Position numbers and translations under genes: made by a program. Source: Robertmurraya siralis (GTDB taxonomy: Bacteria > Bacillota > Bacilli > Bacillales > Cytobacillaceae). From it: a DNA stretch of 64,000 bases. The stretch is from the NCBI RefSeq assembly GCF_005502275.1, contig NZ_SWLZ01000014.1, positions 1 to 64,000 of the forward strand, given 5' to 3'. Positions 16,912-25,899 of this stretch are shown in pieces; positions within the stretch are counted from its first letter, which is position 1; every line of letters begins with the position of its first letter. The notes below the pieces were generated by a model that did no database searches, was not told where the DNA came from, and saw nothing but the letters and a program-made list of their open reading frames with translations.

Positions 16912-18489
16912 ATGGTAAAGAGAATAAAAATCTTTTTGCTTCTGGCAATCGTATGGCTGGGAAGCGGTGGAAGTGTAGTGGCTGCCCCTAAGGCAATTTA
17001 TGGTGAGGATGGTGCTCTTCTTTCAGATGTTGCCACCTATCTTGGGAGTGGACAGTATACACATGAAAATGGGCAGTTGCTTGAGGCAGGAGTAAGAATG
17101 CCTCAAGGAATAGCTTTCTCGCCCGATGGAACACTGCTTGTTGCTGACACACGCAATCAGTTAATCAAGCGTGTAAAAGGAGAGCAGGTGACAACGTATG
17201 CTGGAATTGAAGGATTGCCAGTCGACGGTTTTGGTCTGCCAGTTGGGGCTTTGTTAGATGGGACAGCTAAGGAAGCGGCGTTCCAGCGTCCACAGGGAAT
17301 CGCTGTCTCAGAAGATGGCTCTGTATATGTAGCTGATACAAATAATCATGCGATCCGGCGTATATCTCCAGAAGGAGAAGTGACGACGTTAGCCGGTGAT
17401 GGCATTGCTGGTAGTCGTGATGGATCCGGTAAAAAGGCTCGTTTTAATCATCCTGCCGATGTTGCTGTTGCTAAGGATGGAACCATTTATGTAGCTGACA
17501 GTGGTAATCATCTCATTAGACGAATCGTCGCAGGAGAAGTGGAAACGTTGACTGCGGCTTCAGCGCGTTATATCGAAGCGGTAGAGGGTGTCCCTTTATT
17601 AGCAGGTGATTACGCAGATGGTGCGCTAACGAAGGCAAAATTTAATGAACCATCCGGCTTGGCGTTGGATGCAGCGGGAAATCTTTATGTTAGTGATACA
17701 GGTAACCATCTCATTCGTTATCTTAATTTTACAACCAATAAGGTGAGCACTGTTGCCGGTGATATTGCAGCGGTAAAGAAGGCACAAAGAGGACAAGAGC
17801 AGTTTGCTGAAGGTGCCTTTGTTGATGGAGCGTCACAGACAGCGCGTTTCAATGGACCAAAAGGGTTAGCAGTGACGGCTGAGGGAGGCGTTGTTATTGC
17901 AGATAGTCGCAATCATGCGATCCGCTATTTGTTTAAAGGTACTGTGATGACACTTGCCGGCAGCGAGCGAGGAGAAGCAGGAGATCGGGATGGTATAAAT
18001 GGTCAGAACCGATTTTATGAGCCGACCGATGTTGCTGTTAATGAGAATGGTGAGGTTTACATTGCCGATTCAGGAAATAATCTTATTAAAAAATGGTCCC
18101 TGTATCAATTGCCTGAGCTTCCACGAAATAATGAGATCAAGGTTGTTTACGGTCAGAAGCTGATATTATTTGATACTCAGCCTGAACTGAAAAATAACAG
18201 CCGGACGATGGTCCCAGTTCGTGCTGTTGTTGAAGCTTTTGGTTATACGAGTAATTATCAAAAGCAAACTGTTACTCTGGAAAAAGGAAATACCTCAATT
18301 GAAATGAGGGTAGGAAGCCGAACGATGAAAGTTGTAAAGGGCAACGAGACATACACGAAAGAGCTTGATATTGCGCCATATATTAAAGATGAGCGTTTTA
18401 TGGTTCCGATCCGTTTCTTTTCCGAAGAATTTGGGCTTGAAGTCCATTGGTATGGTCCGTTAAGAACAGTTATTTTACGGGATAAGTAA
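16912..18489 (+). CDS. Secreted NHL-repeat propeller protein with copper-amine-oxidase-like domain
   Basis: A 525-residue exported protein. A signal peptide occupies residues 1-24 (cleavage near VVAA). At least six NHL repeats follow, each with a GIAV..DG.(V/I)YVADT.NH.IRR pattern, predicted to fold as a six-bladed propeller. The C-terminal 120 residues match the Cu_amine_oxidN1 (stalk) domain, with two M-V-P-(V/I)-R motifs (MVPVRAVVEAFG, MVPIRFFSEEFG). The start at 16912 is chosen for its GGGAGG site and the signal peptide; an upstream GTG at 16873 would add 13 residues. It follows the FecR gene and may act with it on the cell surface. Confidence 0.82.
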   Translation: MVKRIKIFLLLAIVWLGSGGSVVAAPKAIYGEDGALLSDVATYLGSGQYTHENGQLLEAGVRMPQGIAFSPDGTLLVADTRNQLIKRVKGEQVTTYAGIEGLPVDGFGLPVGALLDGTAKEAAFQRPQGIAVSEDGSVYVADTNNHAIRRISPEGEVTTLAGDGIAGSRDGSGKKARFNHPADVAVAKDGTIYVADSGNHLIRRIVAGEVETLTAASARYIEAVEGVPLLAGDYADGALTKAKFNEPSGLALDAAGNLYVSDTGNHLIRYLNFTTNKVSTVAGDIAAVKKAQRGQEQFAEGAFVDGASQTARFNGPKGLAVTAEGGVVIADSRNHAIRYLFKGTVMTLAGSERGEAGDRDGINGQNRFYEPTDVAVNENGEVYIADSGNNLIKKWSLYQLPELPRNNEIKVVYGQKLILFDTQPELKNNSRTMVPVRAVVEAFGYTSNYQKQTVTLEKGNTSIEMRVGSRTMKVVKGNETYTKELDIAPYIKDERFMVPIRFFSEEFGLEVHWYGPLRTVILRDK

Positions 18490-18888
18490 CGAGTTGTAGA
18501 GAGCCTTTAACGATTATTCTTTGTCTAAAGCCTTTAAAGCGGCCTGTGATGTTTGCATGAGTATGATGCTAACTTCACTCGCCGTCTTTTTTGTTTAGGG
18601 AAGATAGCTTCGTTTTTCGACATTAAAGTCAAAGTGAACCATATGTAATGCCTGAAAAGGAAGAAACTATTAAACTAGCAACCGAGTTTTTTGGAACAGG
18701 ATAATAAACGTTTCTCCTCGTATGATTGTTAACCAGAACCTCCAGCAATTAAAGTTTTCACTTTTATTTCATAAAAAGTATGAATTTTAAAGTAGTTCTT
18801 CTCTCACTTTTGTAATAGAATGAAGTTATTGAAAGGGTTTTCATAAAAATGGTAACTTAGCCTGCAGTTATCAAAGGAGAGGATAATA
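18490..18888. other. Spacer with terminator before dhaKLM
   Basis: The first 110 bases hold the terminator of the NHL gene. The rest must contain the dhaK promoter, but no clear -35/-10 pair was recognised. No gene is seen. Confidence 0.5.
18538..18597 (+). terminator. Rho-independent terminator of the NHL-protein gene
   Basis: GCGGC and CGCCGT bracket an interrupted stem (GTGA/TCAC, GTT-GCAT/ATGC-AAC) that is followed by CTTTTTTGTTT. Confidence 0.65.
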
Positions 18889-19884
18889 ATGAAAAAGATT
18901 ATTAATGACCCTAATTTGGTAGTACAAGATATGCTGAAAGGATTAGTATCTGCTTATCCAAACAGTTTCAAACAGGTGCCAAATACAACAGTAATTGTGA
19001 GGAAGGATGCTCCGACAACTGGAAAAGTTGGTTTGGTTAGTGGTGGAGGCAGTGGACATGAGCCTGCCCATGCAGGTTATGTTGGAAAAGGGATGTTAGA
19101 TGCAGCGGTGTGTGGGGAAGTATTTACTTCACCGACTCCTGATCAAGTTTATGAAGCGATTAAAGCAGTAGATGGTGGTGCTGGTGTATTTTTAATCATT
19201 AAAAACTATACTGGCGACGTTATGAATTTTGAAATGGCTGCTGAATTAGCGCAAGCAGATGGAATTGAAGTGGAACAGGTGATTGTCAATGATGATGTTG
19301 CGGTAGAGGATAGTTCCTTTACTACTGGACGCAGAGGGATTGCTGGTACAATTTTTGTTCATAAAATTGCTGGTGCAAAAGCTGAGGCTGGTGGCTCACT
19401 GCAAGAGGTAAAGGCTATTGCTGAAAAGGTGGTTGCGAATGTTCGTTCAATGGGGATGGCGTTAAGTCCATGCACAGTTCCTGCCGCTGGAAAGCCAAGC
19501 TTTGAACTGGCTGACAATGAAATGGAAGTAGGAATGGGCATCCACGGAGAACCGGGAACAGAGCGAAAAGCGATCACGACAGCAGATGAGATTGCGACAG
19601 AGTTAACACAAAAGGTTTTAGATGATATGAACTTACACAGTGGTGATGAAGTAGCGGTGATGATCAATGGCCTTGGCTCAACACCTGAAATGGAGCTTTA
19701 TATCGTGAACGGAAAAGTAAATGAAATCCTAAAGGAAAAAGGGATCGAAATTTATAAAACCTTTGTTGGTGAATATATGACTTCGTTGGAGATGGCTGGC
19801 TGCTCAGTGACCCTCTTAAAACTTGATGATGAATTAAAAGAGCTGCTTAATGCGGAATCACAAGCTCCAGCATTTCGCAACTAG
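18889..19884 (+). CDS. dhaK: Dihydroxyacetone kinase subunit DhaK
   Basis: A 331-residue DhaK. The substrate-binding site is GGGSGHEPAHAGYVG (52-66), and H219 in MGIHGEPG is the histidine that binds dihydroxyacetone covalently. It works with DhaL and DhaM to phosphorylate dihydroxyacetone to DHAP at the expense of PEP. The AAAGGAGAGG site and the length match the family. It is the first gene of a three-gene operon with very short gaps. No DhaR or DhaS regulator gene is adjacent. Confidence 0.95.
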   Translation: MKKIINDPNLVVQDMLKGLVSAYPNSFKQVPNTTVIVRKDAPTTGKVGLVSGGGSGHEPAHAGYVGKGMLDAAVCGEVFTSPTPDQVYEAIKAVDGGAGVFLIIKNYTGDVMNFEMAAELAQADGIEVEQVIVNDDVAVEDSSFTTGRRGIAGTIFVHKIAGAKAEAGGSLQEVKAIAEKVVANVRSMGMALSPCTVPAAGKPSFELADNEMEVGMGIHGEPGTERKAITTADEIATELTQKVLDDMNLHSGDEVAVMINGLGSTPEMELYIVNGKVNEILKEKGIEIYKTFVGEYMTSLEMAGCSVTLLKLDDELKELLNAESQAPAFRN

Positions 19885-19902
19885 TAAATGGGAGGAAGAG
19901 CG

Positions 19903-20526
19903 ATGAAATTAGGCATTCAAGAAGTGATAAACTGGCTGGAAAAAACGAATGAAAAGATTCAAAAAAATAAAGAATACTTAACCTCACTAGATCAAGCAAT
20001 TGGTGATGGTGATCACGGGATTAACATGTCCCGTGGTTTTCAGGAAGTAATCGGGAAAATCACGAGTACATCTTATAATTCTGTAGAGGATTTATTAAAG
20101 GATGTTGCCATGACGCTGTTATCAAAGGTAGGTGGAGCATCAGGTCCATTGTACGGTACCGCTTTCCTAAAAATGTCGGTGTCCGTAAAAGGAAAAGAAG
20201 CAATGGATAAACAAGCTTTAGAAAATGCTCTTGAAGATGCGCTTAACGGTATTTTGCAAAGAGGCAAAGCCCAACTAGGTGATAAAACGCTTGTTGACGT
20301 ATGGACGCCAGTTGTTGAGCTTTTTAAGAATGAAAATGTTGTAGAAAGTTTCTCGTTAGAAGAAATATCCAGAAATGCGATGGAGTCGACAAAAGATGTA
20401 ATGGCGAAAAAGGGACGTGCAGCATATTTAAAAGAGCGTTCCATCGGTCATCTTGATCCAGGTTCTGTCTCCTCCCATTATTTATTCGCTTCATTAGCAG
20501 AGGTCTTAAAAGAAGGGGAGGAATGA
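19903..20526 (+). CDS. dhaL: Dihydroxyacetone kinase subunit DhaL
   Basis: A 207-residue ADP-carrying subunit. The motif DQAIGDGDHGINM near residues 27-39 supplies the aspartates that hold the two Mg ions and ADP, which is kept bound and rephosphorylated by DhaM. KVGGASGPLYG and a C-terminal GHLDPGSVSS motif are also typical. The ATG at 19903 has GGAGGAAG seven bases upstream. It lies between dhaK and dhaM. Confidence 0.95.
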   Translation: MKLGIQEVINWLEKTNEKIQKNKEYLTSLDQAIGDGDHGINMSRGFQEVIGKITSTSYNSVEDLLKDVAMTLLSKVGGASGPLYGTAFLKMSVSVKGKEAMDKQALENALEDALNGILQRGKAQLGDKTLVDVWTPVVELFKNENVVESFSLEEISRNAMESTKDVMAKKGRAAYLKERSIGHLDPGSVSSHYLFASLAEVLKEGEE

Positions 20527-20527
20527 G

Positions 20528-20905
20528 ATGGCAAATGTCGGAATTGTTCTTATTTCCCATAGCTCCAAAGTGGTAGCGGGTATACAAGAAATTATCCAGC
20601 AGGTCGTTCATAATGTTCCAATTGAAATAGCAGGTGGAACAGAAGATGATGAGATCGGCACTAGTGTAGAGAAGATAAACAATGCAATTGAGCGGGCATA
20701 TAGTGAAAAAGGGGTACTCTTATTTTATGATTTGGGCAGTGCTAAGATGAATGCGGAGCTAGCGATAGAGCTGTGCGGATATGATCATGTAAAAGTCATT
20801 AATGCACCAATATTGGAAGGAGCCTATGTTGCAGCAGTTGAGTCTGGCATTGGCAGGACAATAGAAGAAATTGAAGAGGCAGTGCAAAAAATAACGAAGG
20901 AATGA
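20528..20905 (+). CDS. dhaM: PTS-dependent dihydroxyacetone kinase phosphotransfer subunit DhaM
   Basis: A 125-residue protein consisting only of the mannose-type EIIA domain. The active histidine is H11 in VLISHSSKVV, and GGTEDDEIGTS and LFYDLGSAKMN are conserved. Unlike the E. coli protein it lacks fused HPr and EI domains, as usual in Gram-positives, so it takes phosphate from the general HPr. It starts two bases after dhaL. Confidence 0.93.
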   Translation: MANVGIVLISHSSKVVAGIQEIIQQVVHNVPIEIAGGTEDDEIGTSVEKINNAIERAYSEKGVLLFYDLGSAKMNAELAIELCGYDHVKVINAPILEGAYVAAVESGIGRTIEEIEEAVQKITKE

Positions 20906-20938
20906 GCGAAAAGAAAGAATCTTCCATTTAGCTTTGTT

Positions 20939-20976
20939 GATTTTTGGCTCATTTCGTGGGAAATCTTTGTTTCATG
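20939..20976 (+). repeat. Dispersed intergenic repeat, copy A
   Basis: GATTTTTGGCTCATTTC followed by a CGTGGGAAATCTTTGTTTCAT block. The first block recurs at 57471 and 63735. The second resembles the CATTTCGTGAGAAACCTTGT block at 63775-63794. Confidence 0.5.
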
Positions 20977-21035
20977 GAATAATCCAAAAAAAACTTAATT
21001 TAAGAACTGTCTAATAATGAACGAACACTATCATC

Positions 21036-21071
21036 AAACCATCAGTGTAAACTGGTGGTTTAAATTTTTTC
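21036..21071 (+). terminator. Rho-independent terminator of dhaKLM
   Basis: AAACCATCAGT and ACTGGTGGTTT pair with one G:U pair over a short GTAA loop, followed by AAATTTTTT. Confidence 0.7.
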
Positions 21072-21459
21072 TAACAAACCATTATTGCCAAATTGCTAAA
21101 ATTTAAAACTGCAAAACGGTATTATTTAAACATATCTATACTTGTTAAAATGAAAAGTAAAACCGCTGTTCCTCACGATAATTAAGTGGCTTTCTATTAT
21201 GTTCTAAAGAGAGGAAAAGTTGAGATTGAACAACGCTCAATTAGCATAAGTAACTAAAGCCAATCTAGTGCTTGTGATTACGTTAGATAAGCTTCAGTAT
21301 TTGAATCTAAAAATAGTTAAAAGATGTAAAAAAATCACTGCGGTAATTTTACTTTTTTTTCATAACAATTGTGTTATTTTCGAGACAAAGGGAGCAGATT
21401 GATGCAAATTTGTCCTATATAAAAGATTCCTAAAATTTCACATTAATGAGGTGAGTGCT

Positions 21460-22212
21460 TTGCTGACTATTTATGAACAACTTAAAGAAGCTCTTAGAGA
21501 AAGAATGGGAGATACCTTTACGTTTGCAGAGATAAGAGATAGATTAATAACAAAATATAATACAAATCCGAGTAGCATTATTCTTTCAGATTATTGTTAC
21601 AACCGTTATAACAAAGGGGCAATTTTTAATAAACATCTGTTTGTTTATATCAACAGAAGTACTTATAGGTATGTAGGTGAAAACTATCCATATACAGGAC
21701 TCATCTTTCACAAGCCAAAAGGAGCAGATTATGAAGCGGTTGTGGGAGAATGGGACAATGGGAAACTAATTCTTTATCCAAACAAACAAATCAGTGAACA
21801 AAGAACAATAGGAATTTCGCAAATACAGAAGCTATATGAAAATTACATGGAAATGCTTCGATTTGAAATGAATGTTCTAGGATGCAAGGCAACTGAACTA
21901 AGGCATCTTATCGGTCGTTTAGGCGAATTTTACTGTGTTCTTTACACGAATGGTGAGCTTGCAAGAGTGACCAATCAACATGGCTTTGATGTCATTAAGG
22001 ACGGACGAAGAATTAGTGTTAAAACAACTGCACAGGATAATAGTTTTATATCGATAAATAAAAATACATTTGACCAGTTCGATGATCTTTTTGTTATTCA
22101 GTATAAGGATGACGAGTTTAAACTGTTATATTATGGACCAAAGGAAGAAATTCCATCACCAAGAACATATGGAAATAAATATGAAGTTAAAATAAGTTCT
22201 TTAAAAAGATGA
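21460..22212 (+). CDS. Orphan winged-helix plus PD-(D/E)xK-like nuclease protein
   Basis: A 250-residue protein. Residues 1-80 look like a winged-helix DNA-binding module (ALRERMGDTFTFAEIRDRL). Residues 140-230 hold E156 (LGEFYC), D177 (GFDVI) and the strand RISVKTT with K188, an arrangement like the PD-(D/E)xK nuclease fold in which Ser replaces the second acidic residue. The TTG at 21460 is chosen because GAGGTG lies six bases upstream. It stands alone, with no methyltransferase or other restriction gene. It could be a solitary restriction-like nuclease or a DNA-binding protein of unknown role. Confidence 0.55.
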   Translation: MLTIYEQLKEALRERMGDTFTFAEIRDRLITKYNTNPSSIILSDYCYNRYNKGAIFNKHLFVYINRSTYRYVGENYPYTGLIFHKPKGADYEAVVGEWDNGKLILYPNKQISEQRTIGISQIQKLYENYMEMLRFEMNVLGCKATELRHLIGRLGEFYCVLYTNGELARVTNQHGFDVIKDGRRISVKTTAQDNSFISINKNTFDQFDDLFVIQYKDDEFKLLYYGPKEEIPSPRTYGNKYEVKISSLKR

Positions 22213-22357
22213 TTTGATAAATCATGGAAGTTTATTTAAGAATTACAAATTTTGCTCTCATTTGCATCTAATAGAAAATCGTTTAATGAGCTTTCACCAA
22301 TGACGGCGATTTGGTGAGAGATTGAAAGGAACATGAGGAAAGATAGAAGTCTTGATC

Positions 22358-22386
22358 TTGAACCTTTGCCCGTTTTTGTATAAAAT
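22358..22386 (+). promoter_or_regulatory. Sigma-A promoter of the AraC/Btr-like gene
   Basis: TTGAAC (22358-22363), a 17-base spacer and TAAAAT (22381-22386), directly followed by a Fur box. Confidence 0.7.
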
Positions 22387-22405
22387 GATATTGATAATCA
22401 TTATC
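22387..22405. promoter_or_regulatory. Fur box upstream of the Btr-like regulator
   Basis: GATATTGATAATCATTATC matches the classical 19-base Fur consensus at 18 of 19 positions. It starts directly after the -10 element, so Fur with iron would block transcription. Confidence 0.9.
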
Positions 22406-22437
22406 ATTTATGGTTTTATGGAAAGAGGGAAACGTCG

Positions 22438-23619
22438 ATGACAGAGCGAAAAAATGACGATGAGATCGCTTCGGGTGAAGTAGTGCGTCAAACCTTGGTT
22501 GAACGGCTTCAGGAAACGGTTGTTTTTATGGAGGAGCATTTTAATGAAGTCATTACTAGAGAACAGCTAGCGACGATAGCTGGATTGCATCCAGATTACT
22601 ATACTAGAGCTTTTAAAAAGCAGTTTGCATGCAGTCCAATGCGTTATTTGACTAATATTAGGATTCGTTATGCTAAAAGCCGTTTGCTACGTGGAATAGA
22701 GCCTGCCAAAATGATTGCCTATGATTTAGGTTTTAGCGATGAATTTTATTTTAGCCGCAGATTTAAATCACAGGTGGGTTTGGCACCTTCTCTATATGTA
22801 AAACGTATAAGGAACACCGAAAAAATCGCTTCCTTAAATCATCTTACGACAGGTCATTTGCTAGCGCTCGGTATAACGCCATATGCGGCTGTGCTTAATT
22901 GTGCATTTCAAGTAAAAAGGCACTTGGATCAAGTTGTCCCGATTGGTCAATTTAATCCAGAAATGGACAAGCTGAACGACGCAAAGCCAGAGATCATCGT
23001 TACGAGAGGAAATCGTGATGAGAAACTGTCTCCGCGTCTGCGGCAATTAAATCAAATTGCCCCGACGCTCAAGCTGGACTTTGCGCAGGAATGGCGTCAT
23101 CATTTTCAGGAAATTGCCCGTGCTGTGAATAAACAGCATGAAGCTAACAATTGGTTGGACCGTTATGAGGATAAGGCGCTGCAACTGCGCAGCGTGCTTC
23201 GCAACAAAGTGGGTTCAGAGCGTATTTTGCTTCTTGGTATAAATGCGGCTGGCGAATTGTACATTTATGGTCAACGTAATCTTGGTTCGGTCCTCTATCA
23301 TGATTTGGGATTGCAGATGCCAGAAGGTGTAGAGAAGATTTCGCATTATCAACAAGTGTCCCTACAGCAACTTGTAACAACCTATGCTGCTGAACGAATT
23401 GTGTTGGTTAGCTTCCAATATGATGGAAAATCATTATCGAAGATTAAGCTTACAAATGAACTTGGAAGGTTGTTGGCAAGACAGCAATGGAGACAATTGC
23501 CAGCGGTGCGACAAGGAAAAACATTTAGTTTAATTGCCAGCGGTCATTTATATACGAGTTATAATCCTTGGTCGCATAATTTGCTACTGGATGCCATAAA
23601 ACGCGGAATTATTTCTTAA
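22438..23619 (+). CDS. AraC family regulator with siderophore-binding-protein domain, Btr-like
   Basis: A 393-residue fusion. Residues 15-125 form an AraC-type double helix-turn-helix (ITREQLATIAGLHPDYYTRAFKKQFACSPMRYL). Residues 130-393 resemble a class III periplasmic substrate-binding protein (ALGITPYAAV, then the GQFNPEMDKLNDAKPEIIV pattern). This is the design of Bacillus Btr, which binds a siderophore through the second domain and activates the uptake operon. It has its own Fur box and terminator and lies directly before the matching ABC operon, so it probably activates that operon when ferri-siderophore is present. Confidence 0.88.
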   Translation: MTERKNDDEIASGEVVRQTLVERLQETVVFMEEHFNEVITREQLATIAGLHPDYYTRAFKKQFACSPMRYLTNIRIRYAKSRLLRGIEPAKMIAYDLGFSDEFYFSRRFKSQVGLAPSLYVKRIRNTEKIASLNHLTTGHLLALGITPYAAVLNCAFQVKRHLDQVVPIGQFNPEMDKLNDAKPEIIVTRGNRDEKLSPRLRQLNQIAPTLKLDFAQEWRHHFQEIARAVNKQHEANNWLDRYEDKALQLRSVLRNKVGSERILLLGINAAGELYIYGQRNLGSVLYHDLGLQMPEGVEKISHYQQVSLQQLVTTYAAERIVLVSFQYDGKSLSKIKLTNELGRLLARQQWRQLPAVRQGKTFSLIASGHLYTSYNPWSHNLLLDAIKRGIIS

Positions 23620-23651
23620 TTATATTGCTTATTTTGTGTAAACTTTTTTGG

Positions 23652-23685
23652 CCAACTTTTGCATTGACATAAGTTGGTTTTTTTT
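23652..23685 (+). terminator. Rho-independent terminator of the Btr-like gene
   Basis: CCAACTT and AAGTTGG form a perfect 7-bp stem with a 12-base loop followed by eight T. Confidence 0.8.
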
Positions 23686-23749
23686 CGAAAAAAAATTGGA
23701 ACATGCAGCATAATGGACCAAAATGTCAGAAATGTTCATGTATTTGAGC

Positions 23750-23787
23750 TTGACTATGTTTTATCATTAATAATGATTCTCGTTATC
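23750..23787 (+). promoter_or_regulatory. Promoter and Fur box of the siderophore ABC operon
   Basis: TTGACT (23750-23755) is followed by a TAATGA-like -10 that lies inside AATAATGATTCTCGTTATC (23769-23787), which matches the Fur consensus at about 16 of 19 positions. Iron repression is therefore likely. Short direct repeats upstream (ATGTCAGAAATGTTC) might be activator sites for the AraC protein; that is only a suggestion. Confidence 0.75.
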
Positions 23788-23834
23788 ATTTAATTTAATG
23801 AGAGAAATTAATTAACAAAGGGAGAGTTACCAAA

Positions 23835-24845
23835 ATGCAAAAAATAGGAACGGTATTCATTATGCTGCTAACCATAATCATGCTTGTCGCTTGTGGGGCA
23901 GGGGAAACGAATACATCTAAAAATCAGCAAGAAAAGGAAGAGCAAGCAACGGCCGTTAGCCAGGTTGAGGCTACTGAACAAAGTGGTTCACAGGATGGAC
24001 AGATGCGTACAATCACTCATGCAATGGGGACAACCGATATTGAAGGAACACCACAGCGTGCTGTTACTTTATTTCAGGGAGCAACAGATGCGGCGTTGGC
24101 TCTCGGGGTCAAACCGGTTGCTGCCGTTGAATCATGGATTGAACAGCCTTGGTATGAGTACATTCGCGATCAAATGGACGGAGTTGTAAACTTGGGTGAT
24201 GAAAATCAGCCTGATTTGGAGAAAATTGCTGAACTAAAGCCAGATGTTATCATTGCTTCAAAAACGCGACATGAAAAAATAAGTGAGCAGCTTTCAGCGA
24301 TTGCCCCGACTGTGATGACCGAGGAGGTTCATATTTGGAAAGATACGCTGCAACTGACGGCTGAAGCACTTAACAAGCAGGAAGAAGAGGCAAGCTTCCT
24401 CCAGCAATGGGATGAGAAGGTTGCTGATTTTAAGAAGCAAGTGCGTGAACGTTTGAATGACACGGAGGTGGCTGTGATTGATTTTCGTACTGATCATGTC
24501 CGAATTGTTTATACCGGATTTGCCGCTCTCGTATTGGACGAACTGGGTATTCCTCGTCCCGATAATCAGAAGGGAGAGTCTTGGGGTGTAAAATTGACGA
24601 CGAAGGAAAATATCCCGTCAATGGATGCAGATATATTATTTGACCAGACGAGTACATCACGCGATGATGGAAGACTGGATTTACGTGCATCATGGATGGA
24701 GCATCCATTGTGGCAAAATTTGCGTGCCGTAAAAAATAACAAAGTATATGAGGTCGATACGGCAGTTTGGAATAACGGTTCGGGTCCAATAGCCGCTACT
24801 TTAATGCTTGAGGATTTATATGAGTATTTTGAACTAGAAAAATAA
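23835..24845 (+). CDS. Iron-siderophore ABC transporter substrate-binding lipoprotein
   Basis: A 336-residue lipoprotein: the signal peptide ends at LVAC with C20 as the lipidated cysteine, followed by a Gln/Glu/Ser-rich tether (about 24-55). The class III binding fold follows, with ALGVKPVAAVE near the start and DLEKIAELKPDVIIAS in the first lobe. It binds ferri-siderophore at the cell surface and delivers it to the two FecCD permeases encoded next. It is FeuA/YfiY-like in organisation; the precise siderophore cannot be read from the sequence. Confidence 0.9.
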   Translation: MQKIGTVFIMLLTIIMLVACGAGETNTSKNQQEKEEQATAVSQVEATEQSGSQDGQMRTITHAMGTTDIEGTPQRAVTLFQGATDAALALGVKPVAAVESWIEQPWYEYIRDQMDGVVNLGDENQPDLEKIAELKPDVIIASKTRHEKISEQLSAIAPTVMTEEVHIWKDTLQLTAEALNKQEEEASFLQQWDEKVADFKKQVRERLNDTEVAVIDFRTDHVRIVYTGFAALVLDELGIPRPDNQKGESWGVKLTTKENIPSMDADILFDQTSTSRDDGRLDLRASWMEHPLWQNLRAVKNNKVYEVDTAVWNNGSGPIAATLMLEDLYEYFELEK

Positions 24846-24873
24846 GGATTTGGTTTGGAGTGGAGGAGAAGTT

Positions 24874-25899
24874 GTGATTCCGTTTTTGAATCGGTCAATC
24901 ACGCGGTGGGCAGGTTTGCTGTTCTGTAGTATCCTGCTCATCGTTTCATTTGGTTTGAACTTGAAGCTCGGTACCACCCAAATTACTTGGGAAGCTGTTT
25001 GGGATGCCGTGTTTCATTACGATAGCACAGTGATAGAGCAAATGATTGTTCGTACAACGAGATTGCCACGGGCGGTCATTGCATTGCTTGTTGGGGCTGC
25101 TTTAGCTGTGGCAGGTGCGCTTATGCAGGGACTAACTCGCAATCCGCTTGCCTCGCCGAGCATTTTTGGGATCAATGCTGGCGCGGTCTTTTTTATTGTA
25201 CTCGCGCTTCATTTTTTGCAGATCAATTCGATGAGTGCGCTAATTTGGATTGCCTTTCTTGGAGCTGCCGTTGCGGCAATGACCGTTTTTAGCCTTGGTT
25301 CCCTTGGTCGCGATGGTATGACGCCAGTAAAAATTGTGCTTGCAGGAGCTGCGGCTACTGCTTTGTTTTCATCGTTTACCCAAGGGATGCTCGTGCTTAA
25401 TGAATCGGGGCTGCAGGATGTGCTTTTCTGGATGGCCGGCTCGATCGCTGGACGAGAGCTTCAGCATTTGCAGATTGTACTCCCATACTTGCTCGTTGCG
25501 TTCTTCGTTGCACAGTTTCTGGCGCGGCCGTTAACCATTCTTAATTCTGGCGATGATATTGCCAAAGGACTTGGTCAAAAAACGGTGCTCATTAAAGGAG
25601 TGACCGCAGCCGTGATTGTGGCATTGGCAGGTAGCGCCGTCTCGGTTGCCGGCTCGATCGGTTTTGTTGGCTTAGTTATGCCTCATATTGCCCGTTTTTT
25701 ATCAGGGGTTGATTATCGCTGGGTTATTCCCTACAGTGCCTTCCTTGGTGCGATTTTATTGCTGCTTGCTGATATTGCGGTACGTTATATTGTAATGCCG
25801 GGGGAGGTACCTATCGGAATTATGACGGCATTGATTGGGGCACCTTTCTTTGTCTACATAGCTAGAAAAGGATTGCGTTCAAGGGAGGAAGGACCATGA
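24874..25899 (+). CDS. Iron-siderophore ABC permease (FecCD family), first
   Basis: A FecCD/BtuC-type permease of about 341 residues with roughly nine to ten membrane helices. Characteristic segments are RLPRAVIALLVGAALAVAGA, GLTRNPLASPSIFGINAG and the GFVGLVMPHIAR loop that contacts the ATPase. The GTG at 24874 has GGAGGAG upstream; a TTG at 24850 in the same frame lacks one. Its stop overlaps the next permease (ATGA). Confidence 0.92.
   Translation: MIPFLNRSITRWAGLLFCSILLIVSFGLNLKLGTTQITWEAVWDAVFHYDSTVIEQMIVRTTRLPRAVIALLVGAALAVAGALMQGLTRNPLASPSIFGINAGAVFFIVLALHFLQINSMSALIWIAFLGAAVAAMTVFSLGSLGRDGMTPVKIVLAGAAATALFSSFTQGMLVLNESGLQDVLFWMAGSIAGRELQHLQIVLPYLLVAFFVAQFLARPLTILNSGDDIAKGLGQKTVLIKGVTAAVIVALAGSAVSVAGSIGFVGLVMPHIARFLSGVDYRWVIPYSAFLGAILLLLADIAVRYIVMPGEVPIGIMTALIGAPFFVYIARKGLRSREEGP

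Larger units (their letters stand above)
20906..21459. other. Spacer with a repeat copy and a terminator
   Basis: It holds a copy of the GGCTCATTTC dispersed repeat (20939-20976) and the dha terminator. From 21072 to the nuclease-like gene the sequence is very AT-rich without a recognised promoter or gene. Confidence 0.5.
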
